Assembly: GCF_018918125.1 (NCBI RefSeq)
Contig: NZ_JAHLQA010000035.1
Span: 114,006-178,005, forward strand
Source: Blautia sp. MSJ-19
GTDB lineage: Bacteria > Bacillota > Clostridia > Lachnospirales > Lachnospiraceae
Direction of reading: 5' to 3'
DNA: 64,000 bases
The first letter of the stretch is position 1. Each line of letters starts with the position of its first letter. The translations under genes and the position numbers were made by a program. The notes under the pieces were generated by a model, which saw only the letters and a list, made by a program, of their open reading frames with translations, ran no database searches and was not told the DNA's origin. Positions 9,110 to 18,122 of the stretch are shown in pieces.

Positions 9110-9290
9110 CTCTTCCTCCATTGCTTCACAATTCTAGTACAGCATATAAATAAGAGTATAAACTTTTTTCCCTTTAAGAGCAAGGAGAATCATAAAAATA
9201 GCCGTTTTTCACGGATATTTCACAGATTCTCCCCATATATTTCTTATATTAAATTCTCTTCATAAAGGTTTTTTGAAATAATCTTCCGCC

Positions 9291-12200
9291 TTACTCTTCC
9301 ACAAGTGTTTCCAGTTCTGTCAGGAAACCCGTCAGTGCTGTCAGAAGATTTCCGACACCCTCCGGCGTAAAGATAAATTTCGGCTCCTGCTCATTCTTGA
9401 ACTGTAAACCTCTTCTGTATTTCTGCATCAGTACAGGAATTCCGGCCGGATTCAGTTTTGCGCGCTCATACAACGTGATCTTCAGGTCTTTTCCAAGCTG
9501 TTTGATCTCCACCACATAGCAGCGGTGCGCCAGCGCTTTCATACGGGCAATCGACAAGAGATTCAACACAGCCTTCGGCAGCTCTCCAAAACGATCCAGA
9601 AGCTCTTCCAGCATATCATCATAATCCTGTTGCGTCTCGATTCCCGCAATTCGCTTGTAAATATCCAGCTTCTGATATTCGTTACTGATATAGGAATCCG
9701 GAATAAATGCATCCATATTCAGATCGATCGTTGTCTCAAAATCTTCCATGATATGAATTCCTTTTGCCTCTTTGACCGCCTCACTGAGCATCTTACAATA
9801 CAGATCATATCCAACTGCATTCATGTGCCCATGCTGTTCCGCCCCGAGCAGATTTCCTGCACCACGAAGTTCCAGATCGCGCATCGCAATCTTGAATCCA
9901 CTTCCCAGATCCGTATATTCCCTGATCGCAGAAAGACGTTTCTCTGCAGTCTCTTTCAGCATCGTATTCCGGCGATACATCAGGAATGCATAGGCAGTAC
10001 GGTTCGAACGCCCGATCCTTCCACGGAGCTGATACAACTGCGAAAGACCATAGCGATCTGAATCATGAATGATCATGGTATTCACATTTGAAATATCAAG
10101 ACCGGTCTCAATGATCGTCGTAGAAACCAGCACATCGATTTCTCCGTTGATAAAAGCATACATGACAGCTTCCAGTTCACGCTCACTCATCTGTCCATGT
10201 GCAAAATCCACCCTTGCATCCGGCAGAAGCTTTGCGATCCTTGCCGCCACATCCGCAATGTCATTGACACGGTTATACACATAATATACCTGCCCGCCTC
10301 TTCGAAGTTCACGATTGATTGCTTCTCTTACTGTTTCTTCGTCATACTCCATAACGTATGTCTGAATCGGTACACGGTCCATTGGAGGCTCTTCCAGAAC
10401 ACTCATATCGCGGATACCGATCATACTCATATGAAGCGTTCGCGGAATCGGCGTTGCTGTCAGCGTCAGCACATCAATATCCTTCTTCAATTGTTTGATT
10501 TTTTCTTTGTGAACGACACCGAAACGCTGCTCCTCATCAATGATCAAAAGTCCCAGATTCTTATATTCCACATCTTTGGAAAGTACTCTGTGTGTGCCGA
10601 CAACAATATCCACCTGGCCCTTTTTCAGATCCGCAATTGTTTTTTTCTGCTGCGCTGCTGTTCGGAAACGGCAGAGCAGATCCACCCTCACCGGAAACTC
10701 TTTCATTCGCTGGATAAAGGTGTTATAGACCTGTTGTGCAAGAATCGTAGTCGGTACAAGATATACGACCTGCCGGCTCTCCTGCACGGCCTTAAAGGCA
10801 GCCCTCAGTGCCACCTCCGTCTTGCCATATCCAACATCCCCGCACACAAGACGATCCATGATCTTGGTGCTTTCCATATCCTTTTTGGTGTCCTCGATCG
10901 CTGCAAGCTGATCCTCGGTTTCCTCATACGGGAACATTTCCTCAAACTCTCGCTGCCATACAGTATCCGGTCCACAGACATATCCCTCTTTTTCCTGACG
11001 GACAGCATAGAGCTCTACCAGTTCCCGGGCGATATTCTGTACCGCACCACGGACTCTGGACTTCGTCTTTTTCCATTCCTGTCCGCCAAGGCGGTTCAGC
11101 TTCGGCGGTTTTGCCGTCTCCGCACCGGAGTATTTCTGCAATGCATCCAGCTGGGTTGCAAGGATATACAGATTACTTCCATTACGATACTCGATCTTGA
11201 TATAATCTTTTGCAACTTTATCTACTGCAACCTTCTCGATACCTTTGTAGATGCCAAGTCCATGTTTTTCATGAACCACATAATCTCCTATCGAAAGTTC
11301 CGAGAAATCCTGAATCCTCTTTCCGTTATACTCTTTTTTCTTTTTGCACTTCTTCTGCTCTTTACCAAAAATATCCGTTTCTGTGATGACCGCAAACTTA
11401 ATCAGCGGATATTCAAATCCTTTACGTGCATGACCATAAGCCACCATGATCTCCCCAGGCTGCAGGATACGGTCTGAATCCTGTCCGTAAAAAGCACTCA
11501 GGCCTTCTTCCTGCAGATCCTTTGCCAGACGTTCTGCACGGGTTCTGGATCCTGACAGCAGCACAATCTGGTATCCGTCTTTTTTGTATTGTTTCAGATC
11601 TTTTACCAGAAGTTCAAAACTGCTCTGATAAGAACCCATAGATTTCACGGTGATGTTAAACAATCCGGATATCTTCCACCCAGATCTTCGCGGATCCAGC
11701 AGAGACATGGCAACACAATTTCGGCTGTTCAGTTTATGACAGAGTTCTTCCCAGTCGCACATCCAGTTGATGGAAAGATTCGCCTCCCCTTTTTCCTGTC
11801 GATTACGACAACTCTGCTGAAATTCCTCTGAAACATCCTTTGCATTCTCTTCCAGATGATTCAGTTCATCCAGAAAAATAATCGAATCTTTATCCTCAAA
11901 ATAATCAAGAAAAGATACTCCATTTTTTTCCATTGGCTGTTCTGACGCCGGATAAATTGTAATCTCATCCAGATTTTCCAGAGAACGCTGACTCTGTGCA
12001 TCAAAGCTGCGGATCGAGTCGATCTCATCTCCCCAAAGCTCAATGCGCCAGGGATTCTCCTCCGTCAGAGAATAGATATCAATGATTCCGCCTCGAATCG
12101 AAAACTGTCCCGGCATTTCCACCTGTCCTACACGTTCATAACCCATATGAACAAGTGCTGCCATCAGTTTATCCATATCCAGACTGCTGTCATTACGAAA

Positions 12201-12617
12201 ATGAATCAGCTGCTTTTCTATTTTTTCCAATGGTGCAAGATAATCCATACATCCATCAATACTGGTAACAACCGTAATTTCATTTTCTCGTTCCAGAAGT
12301 GCACGGATCACCTGCATACGTTGACGGATCAGCAGATTCCCATGGATATCTGCCTGAAAAAATAAAAAATCCTTTGCGGGATAGTAATATACCTGTTTAT
12401 CATAAAAACGATAATCTTCATATAATTCTTTTGCGGATTTTTCATCTGCTGCAATTACCAGATGACATGGAAAAAGCCCGGAAAGCCCATACATAAAATG
12501 AGCTTTCTGGGACTCTATACAACCACTGATCTCCAGAATTCCATGATTCTTTTTTGCCTGTTTCTGTATTTCTTCCATCTCTGCAAGATTCTGCAGAGGC
12601 TGCAAAAATGTCTTCAT
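9291..12617 (-). CDS. mfd: Transcription-repair coupling factor Mfd
   Basis: An 1108-residue ATP-dependent DNA translocase that removes RNA polymerase stalled at lesions and recruits nucleotide excision repair. Seen: N-terminal UvrB-like damage-recruitment region; a CarD-like RNA-polymerase-interacting domain around 440-490 (SIGDYVVHEKHGLGIYKG); superfamily 2 helicase core with Walker A GDVGYGKT near 594-601, DEEQ near 693-697 and TATPIPRTL; and a C-terminal TRCF domain. Length is normal for the family. Its ATG overlaps the pth stop as ATGA (12614-12617), indicating translational coupling in a pth-mfd operon. Confidence 0.98.
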   Translation of the reverse strand: MKTFLQPLQNLAEMEEIQKQAKKNHGILEISGCIESQKAHFMYGLSGLFPCHLVIAADEKSAKELYEDYRFYDKQVYYYPAKDFLFFQADIHGNLLIRQRMQVIRALLERENEITVVTSIDGCMDYLAPLEKIEKQLIHFRNDSSLDMDKLMAALVHMGYERVGQVEMPGQFSIRGGIIDIYSLTEENPWRIELWGDEIDSIRSFDAQSQRSLENLDEITIYPASEQPMEKNGVSFLDYFEDKDSIIFLDELNHLEENAKDVSEEFQQSCRNRQEKGEANLSINWMCDWEELCHKLNSRNCVAMSLLDPRRSGWKISGLFNITVKSMGSYQSSFELLVKDLKQYKKDGYQIVLLSGSRTRAERLAKDLQEEGLSAFYGQDSDRILQPGEIMVAYGHARKGFEYPLIKFAVITETDIFGKEQKKCKKKKEYNGKRIQDFSELSIGDYVVHEKHGLGIYKGIEKVAVDKVAKDYIKIEYRNGSNLYILATQLDALQKYSGAETAKPPKLNRLGGQEWKKTKSRVRGAVQNIARELVELYAVRQEKEGYVCGPDTVWQREFEEMFPYEETEDQLAAIEDTKKDMESTKIMDRLVCGDVGYGKTEVALRAAFKAVQESRQVVYLVPTTILAQQVYNTFIQRMKEFPVRVDLLCRFRTAAQQKKTIADLKKGQVDIVVGTHRVLSKDVEYKNLGLLIIDEEQRFGVVHKEKIKQLKKDIDVLTLTATPIPRTLHMSMIGIRDMSVLEEPPMDRVPIQTYVMEYDEETVREAINRELRRGGQVYYVYNRVNDIADVAARIAKLLPDARVDFAHGQMSERELEAVMYAFINGEIDVLVSTTIIETGLDISNVNTMIIHDSDRYGLSQLYQLRGRIGRSNRTAYAFLMYRRNTMLKETAEKRLSAIREYTDLGSGFKIAMRDLELRGAGNLLGAEQHGHMNAVGYDLYCKMLSEAVKEAKGIHIMEDFETTIDLNMDAFIPDSYISNEYQKLDIYKRIAGIETQQDYDDMLEELLDRFGELPKAVLNLLSIARMKALAHRCYVVEIKQLGKDLKITLYERAKLNPAGIPVLMQKYRRGLQFKNEQEPKFIFTPEGVGNLLTALTGFLTELETLVEE

Positions 12618-13192
12618 ACATTCCCCGTTTTCTTGTTGAATTCATTCATAGCTGCGTCTACACTGTCAGCCAGGATCATCTCTACAGCTTTGCAGGCTCT
12701 GTCCTGCGCTTCTTCCACCAGCTTGCGCTCATCACTGCTAAATCTTCCGAGCACATGATCTGCCAGATCCCAGCCCTTTGGTTTGGCACCGACTCCGACC
12801 TTGATACGAACGAATGTCTGTGTGCCTAACTGCTGGATGATATGCTTGATTCCATTATGTCCTCCGGCACTGCCCTTCTTGCGAATGCGAAGCTGTCCCG
12901 GTTCCAGATCAATGTCATCATAAACGACTATCATCTCTGTCTCCGGATCGATTTTGAAGTAGTTTGCCATATCCCGGACAGGACCTCCGCTGAGATTCAT
13001 ATAGGAAAGCGGTTTCATCAGAATGACCGGCTGTCCTCCGATTCTTCCTTTTCCGTACATGGCATTGAATTTCACGCCTGCCTGTGGAATATCATATTCC
13101 TCCACCAGCTTATCTATTACATCAAATCCCATGTTATGGCGTGTGGCTTCATACTGCCTTCCGGGATTTCCCAAACCTACGATCAGATACAT
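12614..13192 (-). CDS. pth: Peptidyl-tRNA hydrolase
   Basis: A 192-residue cytoplasmic enzyme that cleaves peptidyl-tRNA released from ribosomes. All family landmarks are present: LIVGLGNPGRQYEATRHNMG with the catalytic His, KPLSYMNLSG with the binding Asn, VVYDDIDLEPG, and GSAGGHNGIKHI. It is directly upstream of and overlaps mfd by four bases, a common Firmicute arrangement. The upstream COG0523-type gene ends 18 bases before its start, so the four genes back to 15.4 kb could share transcription. Confidence 0.98.
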   Translation of the reverse strand: MYLIVGLGNPGRQYEATRHNMGFDVIDKLVEEYDIPQAGVKFNAMYGKGRIGGQPVILMKPLSYMNLSGGPVRDMANYFKIDPETEMIVVYDDIDLEPGQLRIRKKGSAGGHNGIKHIIQQLGTQTFVRIKVGVGAKPKGWDLADHVLGRFSSDERKLVEEAQDRACKAVEMILADSVDAAMNEFNKKTGNV

Positions 13193-13210
13193 CAGAATTT
13201 CCTCGCTGTA

Positions 13211-14164
13211 TTAATTAAAGTAAACCATTTCATCTTCCAGGGCTTCACATGGTTCCACATACTCTGCGTCAAGTACGACACCTTCTTCACCCTGATATTC
13301 ATTACGTCTTTCAACACTTACTTTTGCTGTGACCTCTACCCACTGTCCAGGTGTCAGCTTCGGTGCATAGGCACTCCTGCATACATATCCCAGGAATGTG
13401 GTATCATCTGCACAACAGGTCATTGCAGTACGTCCCGGAACAAAGAATTTACTTCCCATTCCACGTGGTTTCATGACCCTTGCCTTAAATTTGACAGTTT
13501 TTCCTTCATAGTTTTCCGGATGATCCATTGCATCTACGAACCAGATACCATAGTCTTCCGGAAGAATTTCAATGACAGGTGCATCCATATCAAATGGCAT
13601 TTCATCCTGGAAAATATCTCCCAGCTCGCCTTCTTCATCTTCAAAGATGACCTCCGCTCTCTGATTGGCCACTTTGATTCCACGACGATACGTCGGAAGC
13701 GGATCATCCTGTTTACAACGGTTAAAGATAACCATATCTGTATTTTTTATCATATCCATGAAAATGGATTTCATGTTTGCCATATACATCTGGAACGTAC
13801 TTCCATCTACGCAGGTAATCTGCTGCTCTACTCCCCAGCCTTTTGGAAGCTGCATTTTTTCGAAGTTGCTTACCAGCCACATGCCATTATATTCAATAAT
13901 GACACGTTCCGGCTGATGAAGGATATCCATTGCAACCAGTCTGTCCGTTGTAAAATCTTCTTCGTTTTCTACAACTTCAACAACTGTATTATTCGCTTCC
14001 AGCATCGCCGGATCATATTCTTCCTCGCCCTCTTCGCAGAGAATCAGCAAAGTTTTTCCATCGGTGTGAAAATAATCCTGCTGTATGGTAAAACTCAGGA
14101 AAGAAGTCTTGCCGCTTTCCAGGAAACCGGTCATTAAATAAATCGGTACTTTGATTTCATCCAT
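13211..14164 (-). CDS. CobW/COG0523-like GTPase with C-terminal TIGR03943-like domain
   Basis: A 317-residue protein. The N-terminus has a P-loop, GFLESGKTS at 13-21, in the position typical of COG0523 metal GTPases, but the CxCC metal motif of that family is absent; the matching place reads EEGEEEYDP. The C-terminal third (VKFKARVMKPRG, then GRTAMTCCADDTTFLGYVCR) resembles the end of YcgQ/TIGR03943 proteins, which accompany metal permeases in Bacilli. The next gene upstream is a full COG0523 GTPase with a His-rich metal tract, 21 bases away, so a shared metal role is likely. I infer an accessory or regulatory partner. The C-terminal family match is moderate. Confidence 0.65.
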   Translation of the reverse strand: MDEIKVPIYLMTGFLESGKTSFLSFTIQQDYFHTDGKTLLILCEEGEEEYDPAMLEANNTVVEVVENEEDFTTDRLVAMDILHQPERVIIEYNGMWLVSNFEKMQLPKGWGVEQQITCVDGSTFQMYMANMKSIFMDMIKNTDMVIFNRCKQDDPLPTYRRGIKVANQRAEVIFEDEEGELGDIFQDEMPFDMDAPVIEILPEDYGIWFVDAMDHPENYEGKTVKFKARVMKPRGMGSKFFVPGRTAMTCCADDTTFLGYVCRSAYAPKLTPGQWVEVTAKVSVERRNEYQGEEGVVLDAEYVEPCEALEDEMVYFN

Positions 14165-14185
14165 TGTCTGTGTTCTCCTCTATGA

Positions 14186-15370
14186 TTACAGGCCAAAGAG
14201 TTCAGCCAGTTTGTCCTCTTTCAGTTTGGATCCGATTACGCAGAGGCGTCCTGTATATTCCGGTGCACCCTCGCGAATCTCTGTTTCTTCCGGAACCATG
14301 TCAAAATAAATCCATGTTCCGTCTTCTGCAGGAAGCATTCCTTTTGCACGAAGGATGATTCCATATTCATCAGATGCAGAAAGAGCTTCCAGCATCTTCT
14401 CAAGATTTTCTCTTGTATATTTCTTAATTGTCTCACGGCCCCAGCTTGTGAATACTTCATCTGCATGATGATGGTGATGGTCATGATGATCGTGTCCACA
14501 TCCGCATTCATGGTCATGATCGTGATGATGATGTTCATGCTCTTCGTGATCATGGTCATGTCCGCATCCGCATTCTTCATCATGGTCGTGATGATGATGC
14601 TCATGCTCTTCGTGATCGTGGTCATGTCCGCATCCGCATTCTTCATCATGGTCGTGATGATGATGCTCATGCTCTTCATGATCATGATGGTGATGTTCCC
14701 CATGTTCATGCACATGTCCACATTCCGGGCAAACTTCCTCTTCTGCCAGAAGTTCCTGCTCCAGAGATACCGGATGCTCCATAACTTCAAGGAGTTTCTT
14801 TCCTTCCAGTTTCTCAATCGGTGTTGTGATGATTGCTGCTTTGGAGTTGATCTCACGAAGCAGTTCCAGAGATGCCTGTGCTTTTGCTTCATCAACGATA
14901 TCTGTACGGCTCATGATGATCGCACCTGCATATTCAACCTGATTATTAAAGAACTCCCCAAAGTTTCTCATATACATTTTGCATTTCTTTGCATCAACAA
15001 CAGTTGTGTAGCTGTTCAGAACCAGTCCGGTCTCTTCTTCTACTCCCTGCACAGCCTTGATGACATCAGATAATTTACCAACGCCAGATGGCTCGATCAG
15101 GATTCTGTCCGGATGATATTTGCTGATAACTTCTTTCAGAGATGCCCCAAAATCGCCAACCAGTGAGCAACAGATACATCCGGAATTCATTTCACGAATC
15201 TGAATGCCTGCTTCTTTGAGAAATCCTCCATCGATACCGATTTCACCAAATTCATTCTCGATCAGAACGACCTGTTCACCCTGAAAAGCATCTTTCAGAA
15301 GTTTTTTGATCAGTGTTGTTTTACCGGCTCCAAGAAAACCGGAGATAATATCAATTTTAGTTTTTTCCAT
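14186..15370 (-). CDS. COG0523 (CobW/YciC-type) metal GTPase with His-rich repeats
   Basis: A 394-residue GTP-dependent metallochaperone candidate for zinc or a related metal. Seen: Walker A GFLGAGKTT at 11-19; the hallmark GCICC at 64-68; EPSGVGK in the switch region; a His/Asp/Glu/Cys-rich tract at about 223-303 with three copies of a 22-residue unit containing HEHHHHDHDEECGCGHDHD; and the C-terminal CobW_C domain. The start at 15370 is used because MEKTKIDIISGFLG is the standard N-terminus; a longer frame from 15409 lacks a good ribosome binding site. The paired gene downstream lacks the metal motif. No clear Zur box could be identified in the 211-base gap upstream. Confidence 0.9.
   Translation of the reverse strand: MEKTKIDIISGFLGAGKTTLIKKLLKDAFQGEQVVLIENEFGEIGIDGGFLKEAGIQIREMNSGCICCSLVGDFGASLKEVISKYHPDRILIEPSGVGKLSDVIKAVQGVEEETGLVLNSYTTVVDAKKCKMYMRNFGEFFNNQVEYAGAIIMSRTDIVDEAKAQASLELLREINSKAAIITTPIEKLEGKKLLEVMEHPVSLEQELLAEEEVCPECGHVHEHGEHHHHDHEEHEHHHHDHDEECGCGHDHDHEEHEHHHHDHDEECGCGHDHDHEEHEHHHHDHDHECGCGHDHHDHHHHHADEVFTSWGRETIKKYTRENLEKMLEALSASDEYGIILRAKGMLPAEDGTWIYFDMVPEETEIREGAPEYTGRLCVIGSKLKEDKLAELFGL
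14502..14699. repeat. In-frame 66-bp tandem repeat coding the His-rich tract
   Basis: The marker CCGCATTC recurs at 14502, 14568 and 14634, exactly 66 bp apart, with near-identical sequence between. The unit is 22 codons, so gain or loss of copies would change the number of metal-binding His and Cys residues without a frameshift. Confidence 0.85.
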
Positions 15371-15581
15371 GATTGCATTTCCTCTCTTTCTGCCCGAAGG
15401 CAAGATCATGCTTATATTATTTGTTATTTATCACTAACTTATAACGTAATTTGACCAGGAGGCATAACATACCCCCTGGTTATTATCCGCTACTGCTCAT
15501 CTTACACAGTAACTGTTATCCCATTTGATATGGATAATGGGGACATGAACCAGTCACGCCCCCATTCAATATCTGCTGAAA

Positions 15582-15815
15582 TCAACCGTTGATCATGAAG
15601 CTGAGAAGTTTGTCGATATCTTCTTTCTCATATGCTACAATCTCAAGTTCCGGAATTTCTCCGCCGGAGAAGATATTTGCAAGAGATACATACTGAGACA
15701 GTTTGGATTTGAGGTTCAGTCTGTCGCCTTCACCTGTTACCAGTTCAACTTTTCCCTGGCAGCTGTCTACTACTTCAAAAAACTTTTCGATGTCTTTAAT
15801 ATTGGATACTTTCAT
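15582..15815 (-). CDS. Small conserved protein of unknown function
   Basis: A 77-residue soluble protein (VSNIKDIEKFFEVVDSCQGK near the start, LNLKSKLSQYVSLANIF in the middle). I recall similar short Lachnospiraceae proteins, sometimes automatically labelled polya polymerase, a label with no support here. AAGGAG-like ribosome binding site immediately upstream. It sits 211 bases upstream of the COG0523 gene on the same strand with its own predicted promoter. The mixed alpha/beta look and the KVELVTGEGDRLNL segment are compatible with a STAS- or ligand-binding-like fold, but that is speculation. The 211-base gap after it contains only short inverted repeats such as AATGGGG/CCCCATT. Confidence 0.7.
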   Translation of the reverse strand: MKVSNIKDIEKFFEVVDSCQGKVELVTGEGDRLNLKSKLSQYVSLANIFSGGEIPELEIVAYEKEDIDKLLSFMING

Positions 15816-15912
15816 TGTAATTCTCCTTTCGGAATCTTTATTATTATTGTCAATTTACTGCATTTCATTACATACTGGGGTACTTATTGATTTCTTTCCC
15901 TCAGTCGCGTTC

Positions 15913-15941
15913 AGTATAAACCATATCTTATTAAATTGCAA
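15913..15941 (-). promoter_or_regulatory. Predicted promoter upstream of the 77-residue gene
   Basis: On the minus strand TTGCAA (15941-15936), 17-bp spacer, TATACT (15918-15913). The -10 matches five of six consensus bases, the -35 four. Leader of about 90 bases. Confidence 0.45.
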
Positions 15942-16008
15942 TGACTTTTACTGTCAAAATTATATGACGATTCCAATGAATATTTGTAATTATTCACAGG
16001 AATACATA

Positions 16009-17895
16009 TTAATAAGTAAATACTGCAACACCATAGCCTGGAAGTGAATAGCCAAATGAAAACTCTCTGTGGTCACACTCCTGTGCTTCTGCCTTGAATA
16101 CCTTCGGTTTATCCAGAAGTCCATGTTCATCCATAATCAGCTTGTACTGTTTCTTCTTCGGAACGCCTACACGATAATCCGGACGATCAACCGGGGTAAA
16201 GTTAACCACAAACAGAAGATTGTTTCTCTTTGTCGGTGATTTTCTTACCAGACTGAAAATGCTTCTGTATGCATCATCTGCATTGATCCACTCAAAACCA
16301 TTCGGATCATTATCGCCGGCATACAGGGCAGGATACTTGGTATACATATGTAACAGTGTCTTCACAAATTCCTGCAGATCCTGATGCGGTTCTTCATTCA
16401 GAAGATACCAGTCAAGTTCTCTCTCTTCGCTCCATTCACGCAGCTGCCCGAACTCCTGCCCCATGAACAGAAGTTTCTTTCCTGGATGGAACAGCATAAA
16501 TGCATAAGCGGCTTTCAGATTACGAATCTTTTCTTCCGGATATCCCGGCATCTTATTAACCATAGAGCATTTCAGATGTACAACTTCATCATGAGAAATG
16601 ACAAGCACATATTTCTCACTGTATGCATAAGTCATAGAGAACGTCATCTTATTATGGTTATCTTTACGGAAATACGGATCCAGTTTCATATACTCAAGAA
16701 AATCATTCATCCAACCCATATTCCATTTCAGTGAAAATCCAAGTCCCCCATCCTCAGCTTTGCCTGTAACCTGCGGCCATGCAGTGGATTCTTCTGCAAT
16801 CATAACAGTTCCATGATTTCTGCCAAGAACTACTGTATTCAGATGTTTGAAAAATTCGATTGCTTCCAGGTTCTTGTTGTCGCCATATTTGTTGGCAACC
16901 CATTCGCCGTCTTTCTTACCATAATCCAGATACAGCATAGAAGCTACAGCATCTACACGGAGGCCATCTACATGACACTCTTCAACCCAGTAAAGAGCAT
17001 TCGCAATCAGGAAGTTTTTGACTTCCGGACGGCCATAATTATAAATCTTGGTCCCCCAGTCCGGATGCTCTCCCTGTCTCGGGTCTTCATGTTCATAAAC
17101 CGCAGTACCGTCAAAATTTGCCAGTCCATGTGCATCCTTCGGGAAGTGTGCCGGTACCCAGTCCAAAATGACACCGATCTTGTTTCGATGCAGATAATCG
17201 ATCATATATTTAAAATCCTGAACTGTTCCATAGCGGGAGGTCGGAGCATAATAGCCAGTTACCTGATATCCCCAGGATCCATCAAACGGATGCTCTGCGA
17301 TTCCCATAAGCTCTACATGTGTATAGCCCATTTTCTTCACATAGGCAGCAAGTTCATGAGCAAGCTCACGATAATTGTAATATCCCGGATCATCCTCATT
17401 CTTTGCTTCATGTTTTTTCCAGGAACCCGGATGTACCTCATAGATTGCCATCGGACTTCTGTTCTCATCAAATTCCGGACGTTTCTTCATCCATGTAGTA
17501 TCTTTCCACTTGTAGTCTGTGATATCTGCTACTCTGGATGCTGTTCCAGGTCTTAACTCTGCTTCATTGCCATATGGATCTGCTTTGTATAATTCTTCTC
17601 CATGATAGCCAATAATATAAAACTTATACAGATCTCCAACCTTTGCTCCAGGTATAAACGTCTCATATACTCCAATCGGACCTGTCTTCTGCATTGGATT
17701 TGCCTGTGTATCCCAGTTATTAAAATCACCGACAACGGAAACCGATCTTGCATTCGGTGCCCACACTGCAAAATACACACCTTTTTTACGTCTCTGTGTA
17801 GTTGGATGCGCCCCTAATTTCTTATAGATGTCGTAATGGGTTCCCTGTCCGAACAGATACTGATCCAGTTCTGTAAACTGCAACTTCTCTCCCAT
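16009..17895 (-). CDS. glgB: 1,4-alpha-glucan branching enzyme
   Basis: A 628-residue glycosyl hydrolase family 13 enzyme that introduces alpha-1,6 branches into glycogen. Seen: N-terminal CBM48-like domain (GVYFAVWAPNARSVSVVGDFNNW), the GH13 barrel with GLRVDAVASMLYLDY (nucleophile Asp), MIAEESTAWP (acid/base Glu) and ISHDEVVHLK, then a C-terminal beta domain. Length is normal for the shorter GlgB form. No other glycogen synthesis gene is adjacent; the phosphorylase glgP is 24 kb away, so the pathway is dispersed here. ATG preceded by GGGAGG. Confidence 0.98.
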   Translation of the reverse strand: MGEKLQFTELDQYLFGQGTHYDIYKKLGAHPTTQRRKKGVYFAVWAPNARSVSVVGDFNNWDTQANPMQKTGPIGVYETFIPGAKVGDLYKFYIIGYHGEELYKADPYGNEAELRPGTASRVADITDYKWKDTTWMKKRPEFDENRSPMAIYEVHPGSWKKHEAKNEDDPGYYNYRELAHELAAYVKKMGYTHVELMGIAEHPFDGSWGYQVTGYYAPTSRYGTVQDFKYMIDYLHRNKIGVILDWVPAHFPKDAHGLANFDGTAVYEHEDPRQGEHPDWGTKIYNYGRPEVKNFLIANALYWVEECHVDGLRVDAVASMLYLDYGKKDGEWVANKYGDNKNLEAIEFFKHLNTVVLGRNHGTVMIAEESTAWPQVTGKAEDGGLGFSLKWNMGWMNDFLEYMKLDPYFRKDNHNKMTFSMTYAYSEKYVLVISHDEVVHLKCSMVNKMPGYPEEKIRNLKAAYAFMLFHPGKKLLFMGQEFGQLREWSEERELDWYLLNEEPHQDLQEFVKTLLHMYTKYPALYAGDNDPNGFEWINADDAYRSIFSLVRKSPTKRNNLLFVVNFTPVDRPDYRVGVPKKKQYKLIMDEHGLLDKPKVFKAEAQECDHREFSFGYSLPGYGVAVFTY

Positions 17896-18060
17896 TCAAA
17901 CGTACCTCCCTTAACCGTTATTTGATTCCGGCACTCTTGCTTTCCCCGTGCCATTCATCAGCATTATGCACATTTATGATGCTGATATTTTTGAATTTTA
18001 TAGTCACATTATACCAATCCGTATTGCCTCCGTCAATTAAAATAACCCTCTTGAATCCGA

Positions 18061-18107
18061 AAAAAAGAGGGCAGTCTGACTTTCTTTCGTCAAATCTGTC
18101 CTCTTTT
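18061..18107 (-). terminator. Intrinsic terminator of the NodB/cell-wall-repeat gene
   Basis: On the minus strand a stem of AAAAGAGGACAG with GTC-rich continuation pairs across an eight-base loop and ends in a run of seven T, 16 bases after the stop at 18123. Confidence 0.75.
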
Positions 18108-18122
18108 GTAAAATCATTTTAA

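Noticed and set aside
10197..11477. A 426-codon open frame on the plus strand inside mfd
   Set aside because: It is antisense to a well-supported mfd, has Cys/His/Phe-rich nonsense composition and no ribosome binding site.
12842..14137. A 431-codon plus-strand frame across pth and the GTPase-like gene
   Set aside because: It spans two real opposite-strand genes and has no start signal or conserved motif.
14502..14699. Regular 66-bp repeats considered as a CRISPR array
   Set aside because: There are no unique spacers; the repeat is in frame inside a coding region.
14465..15073. A Met/Val-rich plus-strand frame that looks like a membrane protein
   Set aside because: It is the antisense of the His-codon repeats (CAT/CAC read as ATG/GTG) and not a gene.
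15410..15581. Search for a Zur or Fur box and a riboswitch ahead of the metal GTPase
   Set aside because: Only partial half-sites (such as AATTACG) and short stems (AATGGGG/CCCCATT, ACCAGG/CCTGGT) were found; not enough for a call.
15582..15815. Labelling the 77-residue protein as a poly(A) polymerase
   Set aside because: The length and motifs do not fit a nucleotidyltransferase; such labels on similar proteins seem to be annotation errors.
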